Source: JBKEDC01 sp047975205
GTDB taxonomy: Bacteria > Bacteroidota > Bacteroidia > Bacteroidales > Prolixibacteraceae
NCBI GenBank assembly: GCA_047975205.1
Contig: JBKEDC010000044.1
Coordinates: 1-48,351 of the forward strand
Length of the DNA stretch: 48,351 bases
Direction of reading: 5' to 3'
Shown here one piece after another: positions 33,799 to 41,724 of the stretch. Both the position numbers and the translations under genes were made by a program. Position 1 is the first letter of the stretch; every line of letters starts with the position of its first letter. Under the pieces are notes generated by a model. The model was not told the DNA's origin, did not search any database, and worked only from the letters and a program-made list of their open reading frames with translations.

Positions 33799-34056
33799 AA
33801 TGCAAGCAGAGGAGTTGCTCTTACAAGATTAGCTCATTGGTATGATCAAGTTAACAGGTCTGGATTTGGTTCTTTTAATACCATAACATCTACAATATAC
33901 ATCTATTACAATGACATATTGAACTTTTTTGACAACAGAAGTACAAATGCTTCTGCTGAATTTTTTAATGTAAAACTAAAGGTTTTTAGAGCTACAATAA
34001 GAAAGATAACGGATATTGAATTTTTCCTCTTTAGGATAGCTAAAATTTATGCATGA
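33799..34056 (+). pseudogene. ISL3-like transposase, C-terminal remnant
   Basis: One frame reads ...RGVALTRLAHWYDQVNRSGFG, SFNTITSTIYIYYNDILNFF, DNRSTNASAEFFNVKLKVFR, and ends ...EFFLFRIAKIYA before TGA (34054-34056). It matches the C-terminal DDE region of ISL3-type transposases, where RSTNASAESFNAKIKAFR holds the last acidic catalytic residue. Here AES is AEF, a probable loss of a conserved serine. Nothing upstream of about 33799 continues the protein. An imperfect end such as GGAACTGATTC near 34080 could be an IS terminus, but this is uncertain. Confidence 0.7.
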
Positions 34057-34116
34057 AAATCAAAATCCACATAAATCAGGAACTGATTCAGAATAGTTCT
34101 TCTTTCAGGATAGCTA
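34033..34116. repeat. Direct 10-bp repeat AGGATAGCTA
   Basis: AGGATAGCTA occurs at 34033-34042 and 34107-34116, 74 bp apart. The first copy lies in the transposase remnant and the second in the flanking DNA. Confidence 0.6.
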
Positions 34117-34161
34117 GGAGAATCCGGAATTAATCACTTTTCTGAAAGCTTTAAGGGTAAC

Positions 34162-34170
34162 GGGGGGGGG
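34162..34170. repeat. G9 homopolymer tract in AT-rich DNA
   Basis: Nine consecutive G residues lie in intergenic sequence between the ISL3-like remnant and tRNA-Arg. It stands out in this AT-rich region. No gene start lies close enough to be driven through it. Confidence 0.8.
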
Positions 34171-34262
34171 TAATCTAAATATACCACGCATATTCCGAAG
34201 TTTCAAAACTAATTTGTATGGGAATACGCCATTTGTTAGATTATTCTTTTCAATACAAGTTG

Positions 34263-34334
34263 TAGCCTGGAGGGGAATCGAACCCCTATCTAAAGTTTAG
34301 GAAACTTTTGTTCTATCCGTTGAACTACCAAGCC
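34263..34334 (-). tRNA. tRNA-Arg (CCU)
   Basis: The acceptor stem GGCTTGG pairs with CCAGGCT with G-T wobbles at the ends. The anticodon loop TTCCTAA gives CCU. The T-loop is TTCGATT. CCA is not encoded. The boundary may shift by one base. Confidence 0.9.
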
Positions 34335-34344
34335 TGATTGCGCG

Positions 34345-34375
34345 CAAAATTAACAATTTGTATGATTGAAGCAAG
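34345..34375 (-). promoter_or_regulatory. Promoter of tRNA-Arg
   Basis: Reading minus, CTTG (34372-34375) and TAATTTTG (34345-34352) are spaced 19 bp. The -7 match is exact and lies about 10 bp from the mature tRNA. Confidence 0.6.
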
Positions 34376-34404
34376 CTCATTTGGATTTTATTACACAAAT
34401 GCAG

Positions 34405-34437
34405 CTTGTTATTTGTATCTATTCTTTATTATCTTTG
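34405..34437 (+). promoter_or_regulatory. Promoter of lysA
   Basis: TATCTTTG (34430-34437) is an exact -7 match. CTTG (34405-34408) lies 21 bp upstream. The lysA ATG is 34 bp after the -7 box. This also rules out the longer frame starting at 34366. Confidence 0.65.
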
Positions 34438-34470
34438 CCACTCATTTCAGAACAACTATATATTTATCAT

Positions 34471-35736
34471 ATGACAACAAAAAAACTTCCATTCTCTAAG
34501 GCTCAAATTCAAGAGATTATAAAAAGCTACCCCACCCCTTTTCATATTTATGATGAAAAAGCAATGATGGAGTATGCACATAGTTTCACCAAAGCTTTTG
34601 CTTGGAACGAAGGATTTAAAGAATACTACGCTATTAAAGCATGTCCGAATCCATATTTGATGAACTTACTCCGCACGAAAGTAAACTATGGCATTGATTG
34701 CAGCTCTATGGCTGAGCTTCTTCTAGCTGAACAATTAGGTATGCGTGGAGAAGAAATTATGTTTACCTCAAATGACACTCCTGCCGATGAATTTAAAAAG
34801 GCAATAGAACTCGGAGCAATTATTAACCTCGATGATATTTCACATATCGATTATTTGGAAGAACATGCCGGAATCCCCGAGTTAGTCTGCTTCCGTTGGA
34901 ATCCGGGGGCATTAAAAGAGGGAAATATCATTATCGGTAATCCTGAGGATTCAAAATATGGTTTTACTTGCGAACAATTGTTTGAAGGATACGCTAAATT
35001 GAAAGCTAAAGGGGTGAAACGATTCGGTATTCACACCATGGTTGCATCAAATGAACTAAACCCCGAATATTTTGTCGAGACAGCTCAACTGGTATTCAGC
35101 GTAATCGTTGATATTGCTAAAGAACTTGATATTCAATTCGAATTTGCCAATTTAGGCGGTGGTATCGGCATTCCATATCGACCAAATGAAAAAGCTGTTG
35201 ATTTAACTTATGTAAGCACAGGCATTGAGCAACAATATCAAGAACTTATCGTAGCCAACGGATTAGCTCCTCTTAAAGTGTATTTCGAATCGGGTCGCGC
35301 CATCACCGGACCATTCGGATATGTAGTTTCAGAAGTGCTGCACATTAAAGAAACTTTTAAGAAATATGTGGGACTAGACGCTTGTATGGCCAACTTGATG
35401 CGCCCTGCGCTCTACGATTCATATCATCACATTACCGTATTGGGTAAAGAAGATGCCGAGCTTAATGAAACATATGATGTTACCGGTTCATTATGCGAAA
35501 ATAATGATAAGTTTGCTATCAATAGAAATTTACCGACTATAGAGGCTAATGATTTGGTAGTAATCCACGATACCGGAGCCCATGGTCATTCTATGGGATT
35601 CAACTACAACGGAAAGCTACGCTCTGCAGAACTTTTACTGAGAGAAAACGGAGAGGTTGCACAAATTCGTCGTGCTGAAACTTACGATGATTTATTTGCC
35701 ACGCTCGATTTTAACAAAGCTAAGAGTTTTCAATAA
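34471..35736 (+). CDS. lysA: Diaminopimelate decarboxylase
   Basis: This PLP enzyme converts meso-diaminopimelate to lysine. I choose the ATG at 34471 (MTTKKLPFSK), 421 residues. The fold-type III decarboxylase motifs are in order: the PLP Lys56 in YYAIKACPNP, GIDCSSMAEL, the glycine loop NLGGGIGIPY, substrate-binding FESGRAITGP, then GSLCENND and HDTGAHGHSMGFNYNG. Close relatives decarboxylate other basic amino acids, so the exact substrate rests on overall similarity. It ends in a strong terminator before the next gene. Confidence 0.88.
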   Translation: MTTKKLPFSKAQIQEIIKSYPTPFHIYDEKAMMEYAHSFTKAFAWNEGFKEYYAIKACPNPYLMNLLRTKVNYGIDCSSMAELLLAEQLGMRGEEIMFTSNDTPADEFKKAIELGAIINLDDISHIDYLEEHAGIPELVCFRWNPGALKEGNIIIGNPEDSKYGFTCEQLFEGYAKLKAKGVKRFGIHTMVASNELNPEYFVETAQLVFSVIVDIAKELDIQFEFANLGGGIGIPYRPNEKAVDLTYVSTGIEQQYQELIVANGLAPLKVYFESGRAITGPFGYVVSEVLHIKETFKKYVGLDACMANLMRPALYDSYHHITVLGKEDAELNETYDVTGSLCENNDKFAINRNLPTIEANDLVVIHDTGAHGHSMGFNYNGKLRSAELLLRENGEVAQIRRAETYDDLFATLDFNKAKSFQ

Positions 35737-35747
35737 CATAATAACTT

Positions 35748-35773
35748 AAGGGTGCTCAATCAGCACCCTTTTT
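35748..35773 (+). terminator. Intrinsic terminator of lysA
   Basis: AAGGGTGCT and AGCACCCTT form a 9-bp stem with a CAATC loop and a T-run. Confidence 0.9.
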
Positions 35774-35789
35774 CATACACACCCTATTT

Positions 35790-36353
35790 ATGCAAGAGGA
35801 CATCATCAAAGCGTTGGAAGTTCTACAAAACGGAGGTATCATATTATATCCAACGGATACTGTTTGGGGCATTGGTTGCGATGCCACCAACGAAAAAGCT
35901 GTAAGGAAGATTTATGAATTGAAGAAACGCACCGATTCAAAAAGTATGTTGGTACTTATGGAAAATATCAACCTGATTGACCGCTATGTGTCGGAAGTTC
36001 CCGAAGTAGCCTACGACCTAATAGAATTGAGCGAAAAACCCGTAACCATTATTTATGACGGAGCAAGAAACTTAGCCCCAAATCTTATTGCAGCAGATGG
36101 CAGTATAGGTATTCGAATTACCAGCGAACACTTTACACAACGTTTAATTCAACGCTTCAAAAAGCCAATTGTTTCCACATCAGCTAATATCAGCGGCGAA
36201 CCATCGGCCACTTTCTTTAAGGAGATTAGCGAAGAAATTAAAAATGCGGCAGATTATGTTGTAATGTATCGACAAGAAGATTGCACCCCTCACCAACCAT
36301 CTAGCATTATCAAACTGAGTGGAGATGGTCGAGTTCAAGTTATTCGAAAATAA
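35790..36353 (+). CDS. L-threonylcarbamoyladenylate synthase (Sua5/YciO/TsaC family)
   Basis: The 187-residue protein makes threonylcarbamoyl-AMP for the t6A37 tRNA modification. Typical motifs are YPTDTVWGIGCDA (about 21-33), KKRTDSKSMLVL and VSTSANISGEP. It lacks the C-terminal Sua5 domain, so it is the short TsaC/YwlC-like form. t6A is the substrate of the MtaB-type enzyme at 46721, so two steps of one modification lie in this window. It starts 17 bp after the lysA terminator and ends in a strong shared terminator. Confidence 0.9.
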   Translation: MQEDIIKALEVLQNGGIILYPTDTVWGIGCDATNEKAVRKIYELKKRTDSKSMLVLMENINLIDRYVSEVPEVAYDLIELSEKPVTIIYDGARNLAPNLIAADGSIGIRITSEHFTQRLIQRFKKPIVSTSANISGEPSATFFKEISEEIKNAADYVVMYRQEDCTPHQPSSIIKLSGDGRVQVIRK

Positions 36354-36377
36354 ATCCGCTGAGATACTCTAAAGAAA

Positions 36378-36430
36378 TAAGGGTTATTATGAGCAAATAT
36401 TGTTTACTCATAATAACCCTTACTTCTTTA
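36378..36430. terminator. Bidirectional terminator between convergent genes
   Basis: TAAGGGTTATTATGAG (36378-36393) and CTCATAATAACCCTTA (36407-36422) are perfect 16-bp arms. AAGAAA and TTCTTT flanks extend the stem. It ends both the synthase (+) and the nucleoside kinase (-). Confidence 0.9.
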
Positions 36431-36452
36431 ATTCTACTGATAGATTGCTCTT

Positions 36453-38123
36453 CTAGTAGGTAAAACTACTTCCTCCCAGAAATTCGCGCAATAAAGAAGT
36501 TGGCGGAATCTCAGCATCATCAATATGCCGGAAATATCCGAAGAATTTTAATAATCGACTAGCATCGGCATATTCGGCACAAGATTCAGGAACAGCTTCC
36601 AATAAAGGCTCTGCATGTTTTTTTAGTACCGCTAATTCGTAAACTAATGCCGAATTAAACATGATGTCAGCATACTCTTGATAAGGAAAGATATTTTTCT
36701 CTTCGCCACGACGAACACTTGGCCAACGATTAATCGTTTCTTTCGCCGAATATCCTCTATATTTACTGTCGCGCACCATTCTGCGAATGAGTCGATTGTC
36801 GGTGGTAGAGATGTAATTTTGATCGTCGTGTGATATTTGTGTTAATGCCGATAAAAAGACCTTAAAGATATGCTCCGAGTTTAGATTTGGTGTCAAACCC
36901 GGGTTCATTCCGTGAATACCTTCCACAATCAAGATATGTCCGGACTCCAGTTTCAGTTTATTGCCCGATGGTTCCTGCTTACCTAATATAAAATTAAACC
37001 GAGGCAACTCTACTTCTTTACCTTGCAGTAAGCTCGTCAGATCTTTATTGAAATGCACCACATCAATTGCACCTAAAGATTCAAAATCGTAGTTTCCATA
37101 TTCATCAAGAGGCGTATCTTCCCTATTTAAAAAGTAATCATCAAGTGATATAAGATGCGGACGAATACCATTGACTGCCAGTTGTATAGATAATCGTTTA
37201 CTAAAGGTTGTTTTTCCCGATGCCGATGGCCCGGCAACCAATATCACTTTAATATCGCGTTCATTCCCAGTTATCGCGTTAGCTATTTCTGCCACTTTTT
37301 TCTCCTGCAAAGCTTCTGAAACTTTTATCACCTCGCCTTCTAACCCTTTATCGACAATATCGTTTAAATCATTAAGATTAGGAACACCAAGTAAATCTAC
37401 CCATTTATTATATTCCTTAAAAACATCAAGTAGTTTATTCTGCAACTCAAATGGATACACCTTCTCAATGTCTTCCACATTTGGCATTTGTAGAATTAGT
37501 CCGTCTTTATAAATAGCTATATCAAATGTTCTAAGGTAAGCAGTAGAAGGCACATGCGGTCCATAAAAATAGTTGCAATACGTATCGAGATGATACAAAT
37601 GCGAAAATAGGCTTCCTGTTTGTTCAAATAAGCAGGCCTTTTCTTCTAAACCACTTTTTACCAGCTCATTCACAGCTTCTACGGTTGGCATTCCTTGCCG
37701 AACAAAAGGCACATCTTTCAGCATCCAGCTTTGCATTTCTTCTTTGATCTGTTGCACATCGGCAGCTGTAATCTTTCTTTCTAAACCTGAGAGCTCACAA
37801 TAACACCCTTTGCTTATACCATTCTGAATTTGAAGCTTAACTTGAGGGAAAATTTGCCGAACAGCCACATAAAGCAAAAACTGCAAAGAACGGCGATAAA
37901 TACGTTGTCCTTCTCGATGCGTGTAGTCAATAAATTCTATCTGTTTAGATTTTACCAAAACAAAGTCTAAGTCTTTAATCGTATTATTAACCAAAGCTCC
38001 TATAACAGGATATTTCAACACAATTTCTTGATCTGCACAAACTGTTCGCAAACTTGTTCCTAATTCATATTGTTTTTCTCGCCCATTTTTATTTAGGCAA
38101 TGTGTAGTTATCAATCTATCCAT
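36453..38123 (-). CDS. Uridine kinase-like nucleoside kinase with ThrRS-like N-terminal domain
   Basis: This 556-residue protein has an N-terminal half resembling the TGS and second-additional domains of threonyl-tRNA synthetase (residues about 1-200, HREGQRIYRRSL). The C-terminal half resembles phosphoribulokinase/uridine kinase, with the P-loop GPSASGKTT near 296-304, LISLDDYF and VEGIHGMNPG. This architecture is widespread in Bacteroidetes and clostridia. The preferred nucleoside is not certain. It is monocistronic. Confidence 0.87.
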   Translation of the reverse strand: MDRLITTHCLNKNGREKQYELGTSLRTVCADQEIVLKYPVIGALVNNTIKDLDFVLVKSKQIEFIDYTHREGQRIYRRSLQFLLYVAVRQIFPQVKLQIQNGISKGCYCELSGLERKITAADVQQIKEEMQSWMLKDVPFVRQGMPTVEAVNELVKSGLEEKACLFEQTGSLFSHLYHLDTYCNYFYGPHVPSTAYLRTFDIAIYKDGLILQMPNVEDIEKVYPFELQNKLLDVFKEYNKWVDLLGVPNLNDLNDIVDKGLEGEVIKVSEALQEKKVAEIANAITGNERDIKVILVAGPSASGKTTFSKRLSIQLAVNGIRPHLISLDDYFLNREDTPLDEYGNYDFESLGAIDVVHFNKDLTSLLQGKEVELPRFNFILGKQEPSGNKLKLESGHILIVEGIHGMNPGLTPNLNSEHIFKVFLSALTQISHDDQNYISTTDNRLIRRMVRDSKYRGYSAKETINRWPSVRRGEEKNIFPYQEYADIMFNSALVYELAVLKKHAEPLLEAVPESCAEYADASRLLKFFGYFRHIDDAEIPPTSLLREFLGGSSFTY

Positions 38124-38435
38124 AAGTAAATCTTTTTCAAGTATAATTTTTTCATATACGACGCTCTTAAGTTATATATTTTGCCCGAATTCTCAGCTAT
38201 TTTTCAATAAACTACTCCTTTTACAGCCTATTCTTCCGTAAGGATAGACCGTAAAAACACCTGAATTAAGCTTTTAGCAGCGAGGAATACAGCAAAGACT
38301 TCTAATTCATTCTTTTCTATAATGATAAATGGCTGAATTTGTATTTTCTCACCTCATCCTTGATTAAGAATTTGATGAAACACCACAATACAAACACACA
38401 AGCAATTGACTTTCAACACACAAGCAAAGCAACGT
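38124..38435. other. Intergenic DNA upstream of the nucleoside kinase
   Basis: These 312 bp lie between two minus genes. An imperfect stem (TTTTACAGCCTAT against ATAGACCGTAAAA, about 38218-38256) may end the purN transcript. No exact TAnnTTTG promoter for the kinase was found. Confidence 0.45.
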
Positions 38436-39002
38436 CTATTCTAGAAGCAACCGGGCTATTGTTGGCGGATAGTGTTTATATTCCAGCGCATGAACCCGCT
38501 GCTGCAAACTTTCCGGAGAATCAGAAGCCAAAACCGGAATACATTCTTGTAGAAGTACAGTTCCCGAATCATATACTTCATCAACCAAATGAATCGTAAT
38601 GCCGGTTTCCTGCTCACGATTAGCAATAACGGCCTGATGCACCCTTAAGCCATACATACCTTTTCCTCCATATTTAGGTAAAAGCGAAGGGTGAATATTT
38701 ACAATCTTGAAATGCGCAATAAAAGTTGGAGGCAAAAGCCACAAAAATCCTGCCAATACGATCAAATCTACACTCCTGCTTTCCAACTCATGAAACACTT
38801 TACCATTTTCATAGAAATCTGCCTTAGAAAACGTAAAGCAAGGCACCTGCCAAGCCTCGGCATGAACTATAACTCCGGCTTTTGAATTGTTTGTAAAAAC
38901 AGAGTCAACTTTTACAAGCGTATTTTGGCTGAAATATTCCATTATACATCGAGCATTAGTTCCTGATCCTGAGGCGAAAACAGCTATTTTCTTTTTGTTC
39001 AT
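38436..39002 (-). CDS. purN: Phosphoribosylglycinamide formyltransferase
   Basis: It formylates GAR in purine synthesis using 10-formyl-THF. I start at the ATG at 39002 (MNKKKIAVFASGSGTNA), 188 residues. The ATG at 39020 would add six residues. The phosphate-binding SGSGTNA, NIHPSLLPKYGGKG with the catalytic Asn and His, and HLVDEVYDSG with the Asp are present. It diverges from the acpP-fabF-rnc operon, with about 185 bp between starts. Confidence 0.94.
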   Translation of the reverse strand: MNKKKIAVFASGSGTNARCIMEYFSQNTLVKVDSVFTNNSKAGVIVHAEAWQVPCFTFSKADFYENGKVFHELESRSVDLIVLAGFLWLLPPTFIAHFKIVNIHPSLLPKYGGKGMYGLRVHQAVIANREQETGITIHLVDEVYDSGTVLLQECIPVLASDSPESLQQRVHALEYKHYPPTIARLLLE

Positions 39003-39103
39003 TTTATTTTTATTTATCATTTCGAATATTCGACTCTAAAAGTCGATAATAACTTAACTAATTTGAAATATCATACGATTTATCATTTTTATTCAAAAAT
39101 TAC

Positions 39104-39135
39104 TTTGAACTTTGAATGTTAAATGTATTACTTTG
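39104..39135 (+). promoter_or_regulatory. Promoter of the acpP-fabF-rnc operon
   Basis: TTTG (39104-39107) and TTACTTTG (39128-39135; 7 of 8 to TAnnTTTG) are separated by exactly 20 bp. The acpP ATG is at 39188, leaving a leader of about 45 nt. Confidence 0.65.
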
Positions 39136-39187
39136 CAGCTGTTTTAAAAATAAGAAAATAATTTTAACCCTTAAATTTTTTTTGACT

Positions 39188-39424
39188 ATGTCTGATATTG
39201 CAGCTAAAGTAAAAGAAATTATCGCTAACAAACTTGATGTTGATGAGAGCGAAGTAGTAAATGAAGCATCTTTCACTAACGATTTAGGTGCAGACTCTTT
39301 GGATACTGTAGAATTGATTATGGAATTTGAAAAAGAATTCGATCTTTCTATTCCGGATGATGAAGCTGAAAAAATCACTACTGTTGGTGAAGCTGTAGCA
39401 CACATTGAAGCTGCTAAAGCATAA
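39188..39424 (+). CDS. acpP: Acyl carrier protein
   Basis: The 78-residue carrier holds acyl chains on a phosphopantetheine arm during fatty acid synthesis. Ser37 in DLGADSLDTVEL is the attachment site. The protein is very acidic, as expected. I choose the ATG at 39188 (MSDIAAKVKEI). The longer frame to 39116 overlaps the promoter. fabF follows after 131 bp of structured DNA. Confidence 0.96.
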   Translation: MSDIAAKVKEIIANKLDVDESEVVNEASFTNDLGADSLDTVELIMEFEKEFDLSIPDDEAEKITTVGEAVAHIEAAKA

Positions 39425-39450
39425 TTTAGTCTTACTAAATTAAAAAAATT

Positions 39451-39538
39451 TGCCTTACACAGGCAGAATTATATATTCGGCCACAATTTTTTGTGGTCGA
39501 ATATAGTTTTAGGCAATTAACAGCCTAAATTTGAAAAC
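39451..39538 (+). promoter_or_regulatory. Nested hairpins between acpP and fabF (possible attenuator)
   Basis: There are three stem candidates: TGCCT/AGGCA (39451-39465), a long ATATTCGGCCACAA/TTGTGGTCGAATAT (39473-39486 and 39491-39504, one G-U) followed by AGTTTT, and TTTAGGC/GCCTAAA around 39509-39538. The AGGCA copies could pair in more than one way. This may lower fabF expression relative to acpP. Confidence 0.55.
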
Positions 39539-39555
39539 ATAATTAAATAGAAGTT

Positions 39556-40800
39556 ATGGAATTGAAACGAGTAGTTATTACCGGATTAGGGACCGTTAAC
39601 CCATTGGGTAACTCTATAGCCGAATATTTTGACGCTTTGAAAAAAGGGGTAAGTGGTGCCGGAATTATAACTAAAATGGATGCAAGTAAGCATAAAACAC
39701 AGTTTGCTTGTGAAGTGAAGAACTTCGACCCTATTGAATACGTGCCAAAAAAAGAAGTTCGCAAGAACGATTTATATACATTATATGCCTATGCTGCAGC
39801 TGCCCAAGCAGTGGAAGACTGCGGACTAGACCTTGATACTTTCGATAAAAATCGAGGTGGCGTAATTTGGGGTGCAGGTATCGGAGGCTTAGAAACTTTC
39901 TATGATGAGGTAAAAGCTTACAATCCTGAGAATCCTAAATTCAACCCATTCTTTATCCCGAAAATGATTAGCAACATTGCCGGTGGGCAATTAGCCATTC
40001 GTTATGGTTTTAGAGGACCTAATTTCACAACAACCTCAGCTTGTGCATCGTCAACACATGCTATGATTGAGGCGTTCAACCTTATTCGCTTGGGTAAAGC
40101 CGATGTGTTTATTACCGGAGGATCTGAAGCAGCGATTAATCATGCCGGTTTAGGCGGTTTTAATGCATTACGCGCGCTTTCAACTCGCAACGACGATCCT
40201 AAAACAGCTTCTCGCCCGTTTGATGCCGATCGTGATGGTTTTGTTATGGGTGAAGGTGCCGGTGCACTTATTTTGGAAGAATACGAACATGCTAAAGCTC
40301 GCGGAGCTAAAATATATGCTGAATTTGCCGGAGGCGGCATGAGTGATGACGCTTACCACATGACAGCTCCGGACCCTAACGGTATGGGTGCAACATTAGT
40401 CATGAAATGGGCATTAGAAGATGCCGGAATTGCTCCGGAAGCTATCGACTATATTAATGTACATGGAACATCAACTCCACTTGGCGACATTGCAGAGCCT
40501 AAAGCTGTGCAAAATGTGTTTGGCGACCATGCCTTTAATTTGAGTATCAGCTCAACAAAATCAATGACCGGACACCTTTTAGGTGCTGCGGGTGCTATTG
40601 AGGCCATTGCTTCCATTCTAGCGATTACACAAGGTATTATTCCTCCAACCATTAATCATTTCACCGATGATCCTGAGTTAGATGAACGCTTCGACTTTAC
40701 ATTTAATAAGGCTAAGGAAAGAAAAGTAAATTACGTTTTAAGTAATACATTTGGTTTTGGCGGGCATAATGCTTCTGTAATTCTAAAAAAATACGAATAA
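39556..40800 (+). CDS. fabF: Beta-ketoacyl-ACP synthase II
   Basis: It elongates acyl-ACP by condensation with malonyl-ACP. The 414-residue length is normal. The catalytic Cys163 lies in TTSACASSTHAM. The two histidines lie in NVHGTSTPLGD and STKSMTGHLLGAAG, and the gating FGFGGHN sits near the end. It is in the usual acpP-fabF-rnc order, 3 bp before the rnc frame. The ATG at 39556 follows AAATAGAAGTT without a Shine-Dalgarno. Confidence 0.97.
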   Translation: MELKRVVITGLGTVNPLGNSIAEYFDALKKGVSGAGIITKMDASKHKTQFACEVKNFDPIEYVPKKEVRKNDLYTLYAYAAAAQAVEDCGLDLDTFDKNRGGVIWGAGIGGLETFYDEVKAYNPENPKFNPFFIPKMISNIAGGQLAIRYGFRGPNFTTTSACASSTHAMIEAFNLIRLGKADVFITGGSEAAINHAGLGGFNALRALSTRNDDPKTASRPFDADRDGFVMGEGAGALILEEYEHAKARGAKIYAEFAGGGMSDDAYHMTAPDPNGMGATLVMKWALEDAGIAPEAIDYINVHGTSTPLGDIAEPKAVQNVFGDHAFNLSISSTKSMTGHLLGAAGAIEAIASILAITQGIIPPTINHFTDDPELDERFDFTFNKAKERKVNYVLSNTFGFGGHNASVILKKYE

Positions 40801-40803
40801 ACA

Positions 40804-41559
40804 GTGATAAAATTATTTGGTAATAAAATGAAACTCTTTTCGCGCAAGCAAGAAGAGTTTTATTTCTTTCTAAAAGATTTTTTTGGGTATAAACCTAAAA
40901 ATATCGAGTTGTATGAAACCGCAATGATCCACAAGTCGGTTTCTAAACTCAATGCTCAAAATATGGCTATTAACAACGAACGATTAGAATATTTAGGCGA
41001 TGCTATTTTAGGATCTATCGTTGCCGAATTCCTTTACAATCGTTTTCCGGCTCAAGACGAGGGGTTTCTTACCCAGATGCGCTCAAAACTCGTTAACAGA
41101 AGCTTTCTCACCCAACTCACCCAAGATGTGGGTTTAGCTACCTTTATTCAGACCAATATAAACAACAAGAATACAACGAGCCATATTTACGGCGATGCTT
41201 TCGAAGCCATTATAGGGGCTTTGTATCTTGATCAAGGATATTCTCGCACAAAAGACTTTATTGTAAAAAGACTAATTCCAAATCATGTCGATTTAAACTC
41301 CATAGCTAACAACAATGAAAACTACAAAAGTCAGCTCATAGAGTGGTCGCAAAAAAATAAAAAAGAGCTTTCTTTCAACACCAATGAATTACCCATCCTA
41401 AACAACGGTAAGTCTGCAGGATTTGCAGCTTCTATAACAAGCGACGGGGTTAAATTGGGAAAAGGCAGGGGCATTTCGAAGAAGGAAGCCCAGCAAGAAG
41501 CATCAAAAGCTGCCTTGGAAAGAATTAAGCAAGAAGATATTAGCCATATACTTCCTTAA
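40804..41559 (+). CDS. rnc: Ribonuclease III
   Basis: It cleaves double-stranded RNA, including rRNA precursors. The signature NERLEYLGDAILGSIV and the second acidic cluster (GDAFEAIIGALYLDQG) mark the catalytic domain. A dsRNA-binding domain fills the C-terminus (YKSQLIEWSQKNKKE ... SKKEAQQEASKAALE). The start is a GTG at 40804, or the ATG eight codons later (40828). It follows fabF by 3 bp. Confidence 0.95.
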   Translation: MIKLFGNKMKLFSRKQEEFYFFLKDFFGYKPKNIELYETAMIHKSVSKLNAQNMAINNERLEYLGDAILGSIVAEFLYNRFPAQDEGFLTQMRSKLVNRSFLTQLTQDVGLATFIQTNINNKNTTSHIYGDAFEAIIGALYLDQGYSRTKDFIVKRLIPNHVDLNSIANNNENYKSQLIEWSQKNKKELSFNTNELPILNNGKSAGFAASITSDGVKLGKGRGISKKEAQQEASKAALERIKQEDISHILP

Positions 41560-41712
41560 AAACACAGCTTGACTTAAAGGTTTTGCCATTATTTGGAATA
41601 TCAAAAAGAACAGACCGAACTATTTATTTTTTTTAAAGAAAAATTAAATATTAAAATACTTATGAGTAGGTTAAAATTGATTAAATAGTGTTTTATTGCA
41701 AAGATAATATCC

Positions 41713-41720
41713 TACATTTG
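41713..41720 (+). promoter_or_regulatory. -7 box directly before the sensor-kinase start
   Basis: TACATTTG is an exact -7 match and lies only 4 bp before the ATG at 41725, so the mRNA might begin at or near the start codon. A TTTT box (41691-41694) lies 18 bp upstream. An exact reverse-strand copy (TATCTTTG on minus) lies at 41699-41706. Confidence 0.5.
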
Positions 41721-41724
41721 TTAC

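Noticed and set aside
34162..34170. Phase-variable promoter or gene switch at the G9 tract
   Set aside because: No gene start or promoter pair is positioned to be switched by it. I kept it only as an unusual tract.
38339..38599. Plus-strand ORF of 86 codons
   Set aside because: It overlaps purN on the opposite strand and has no independent support.
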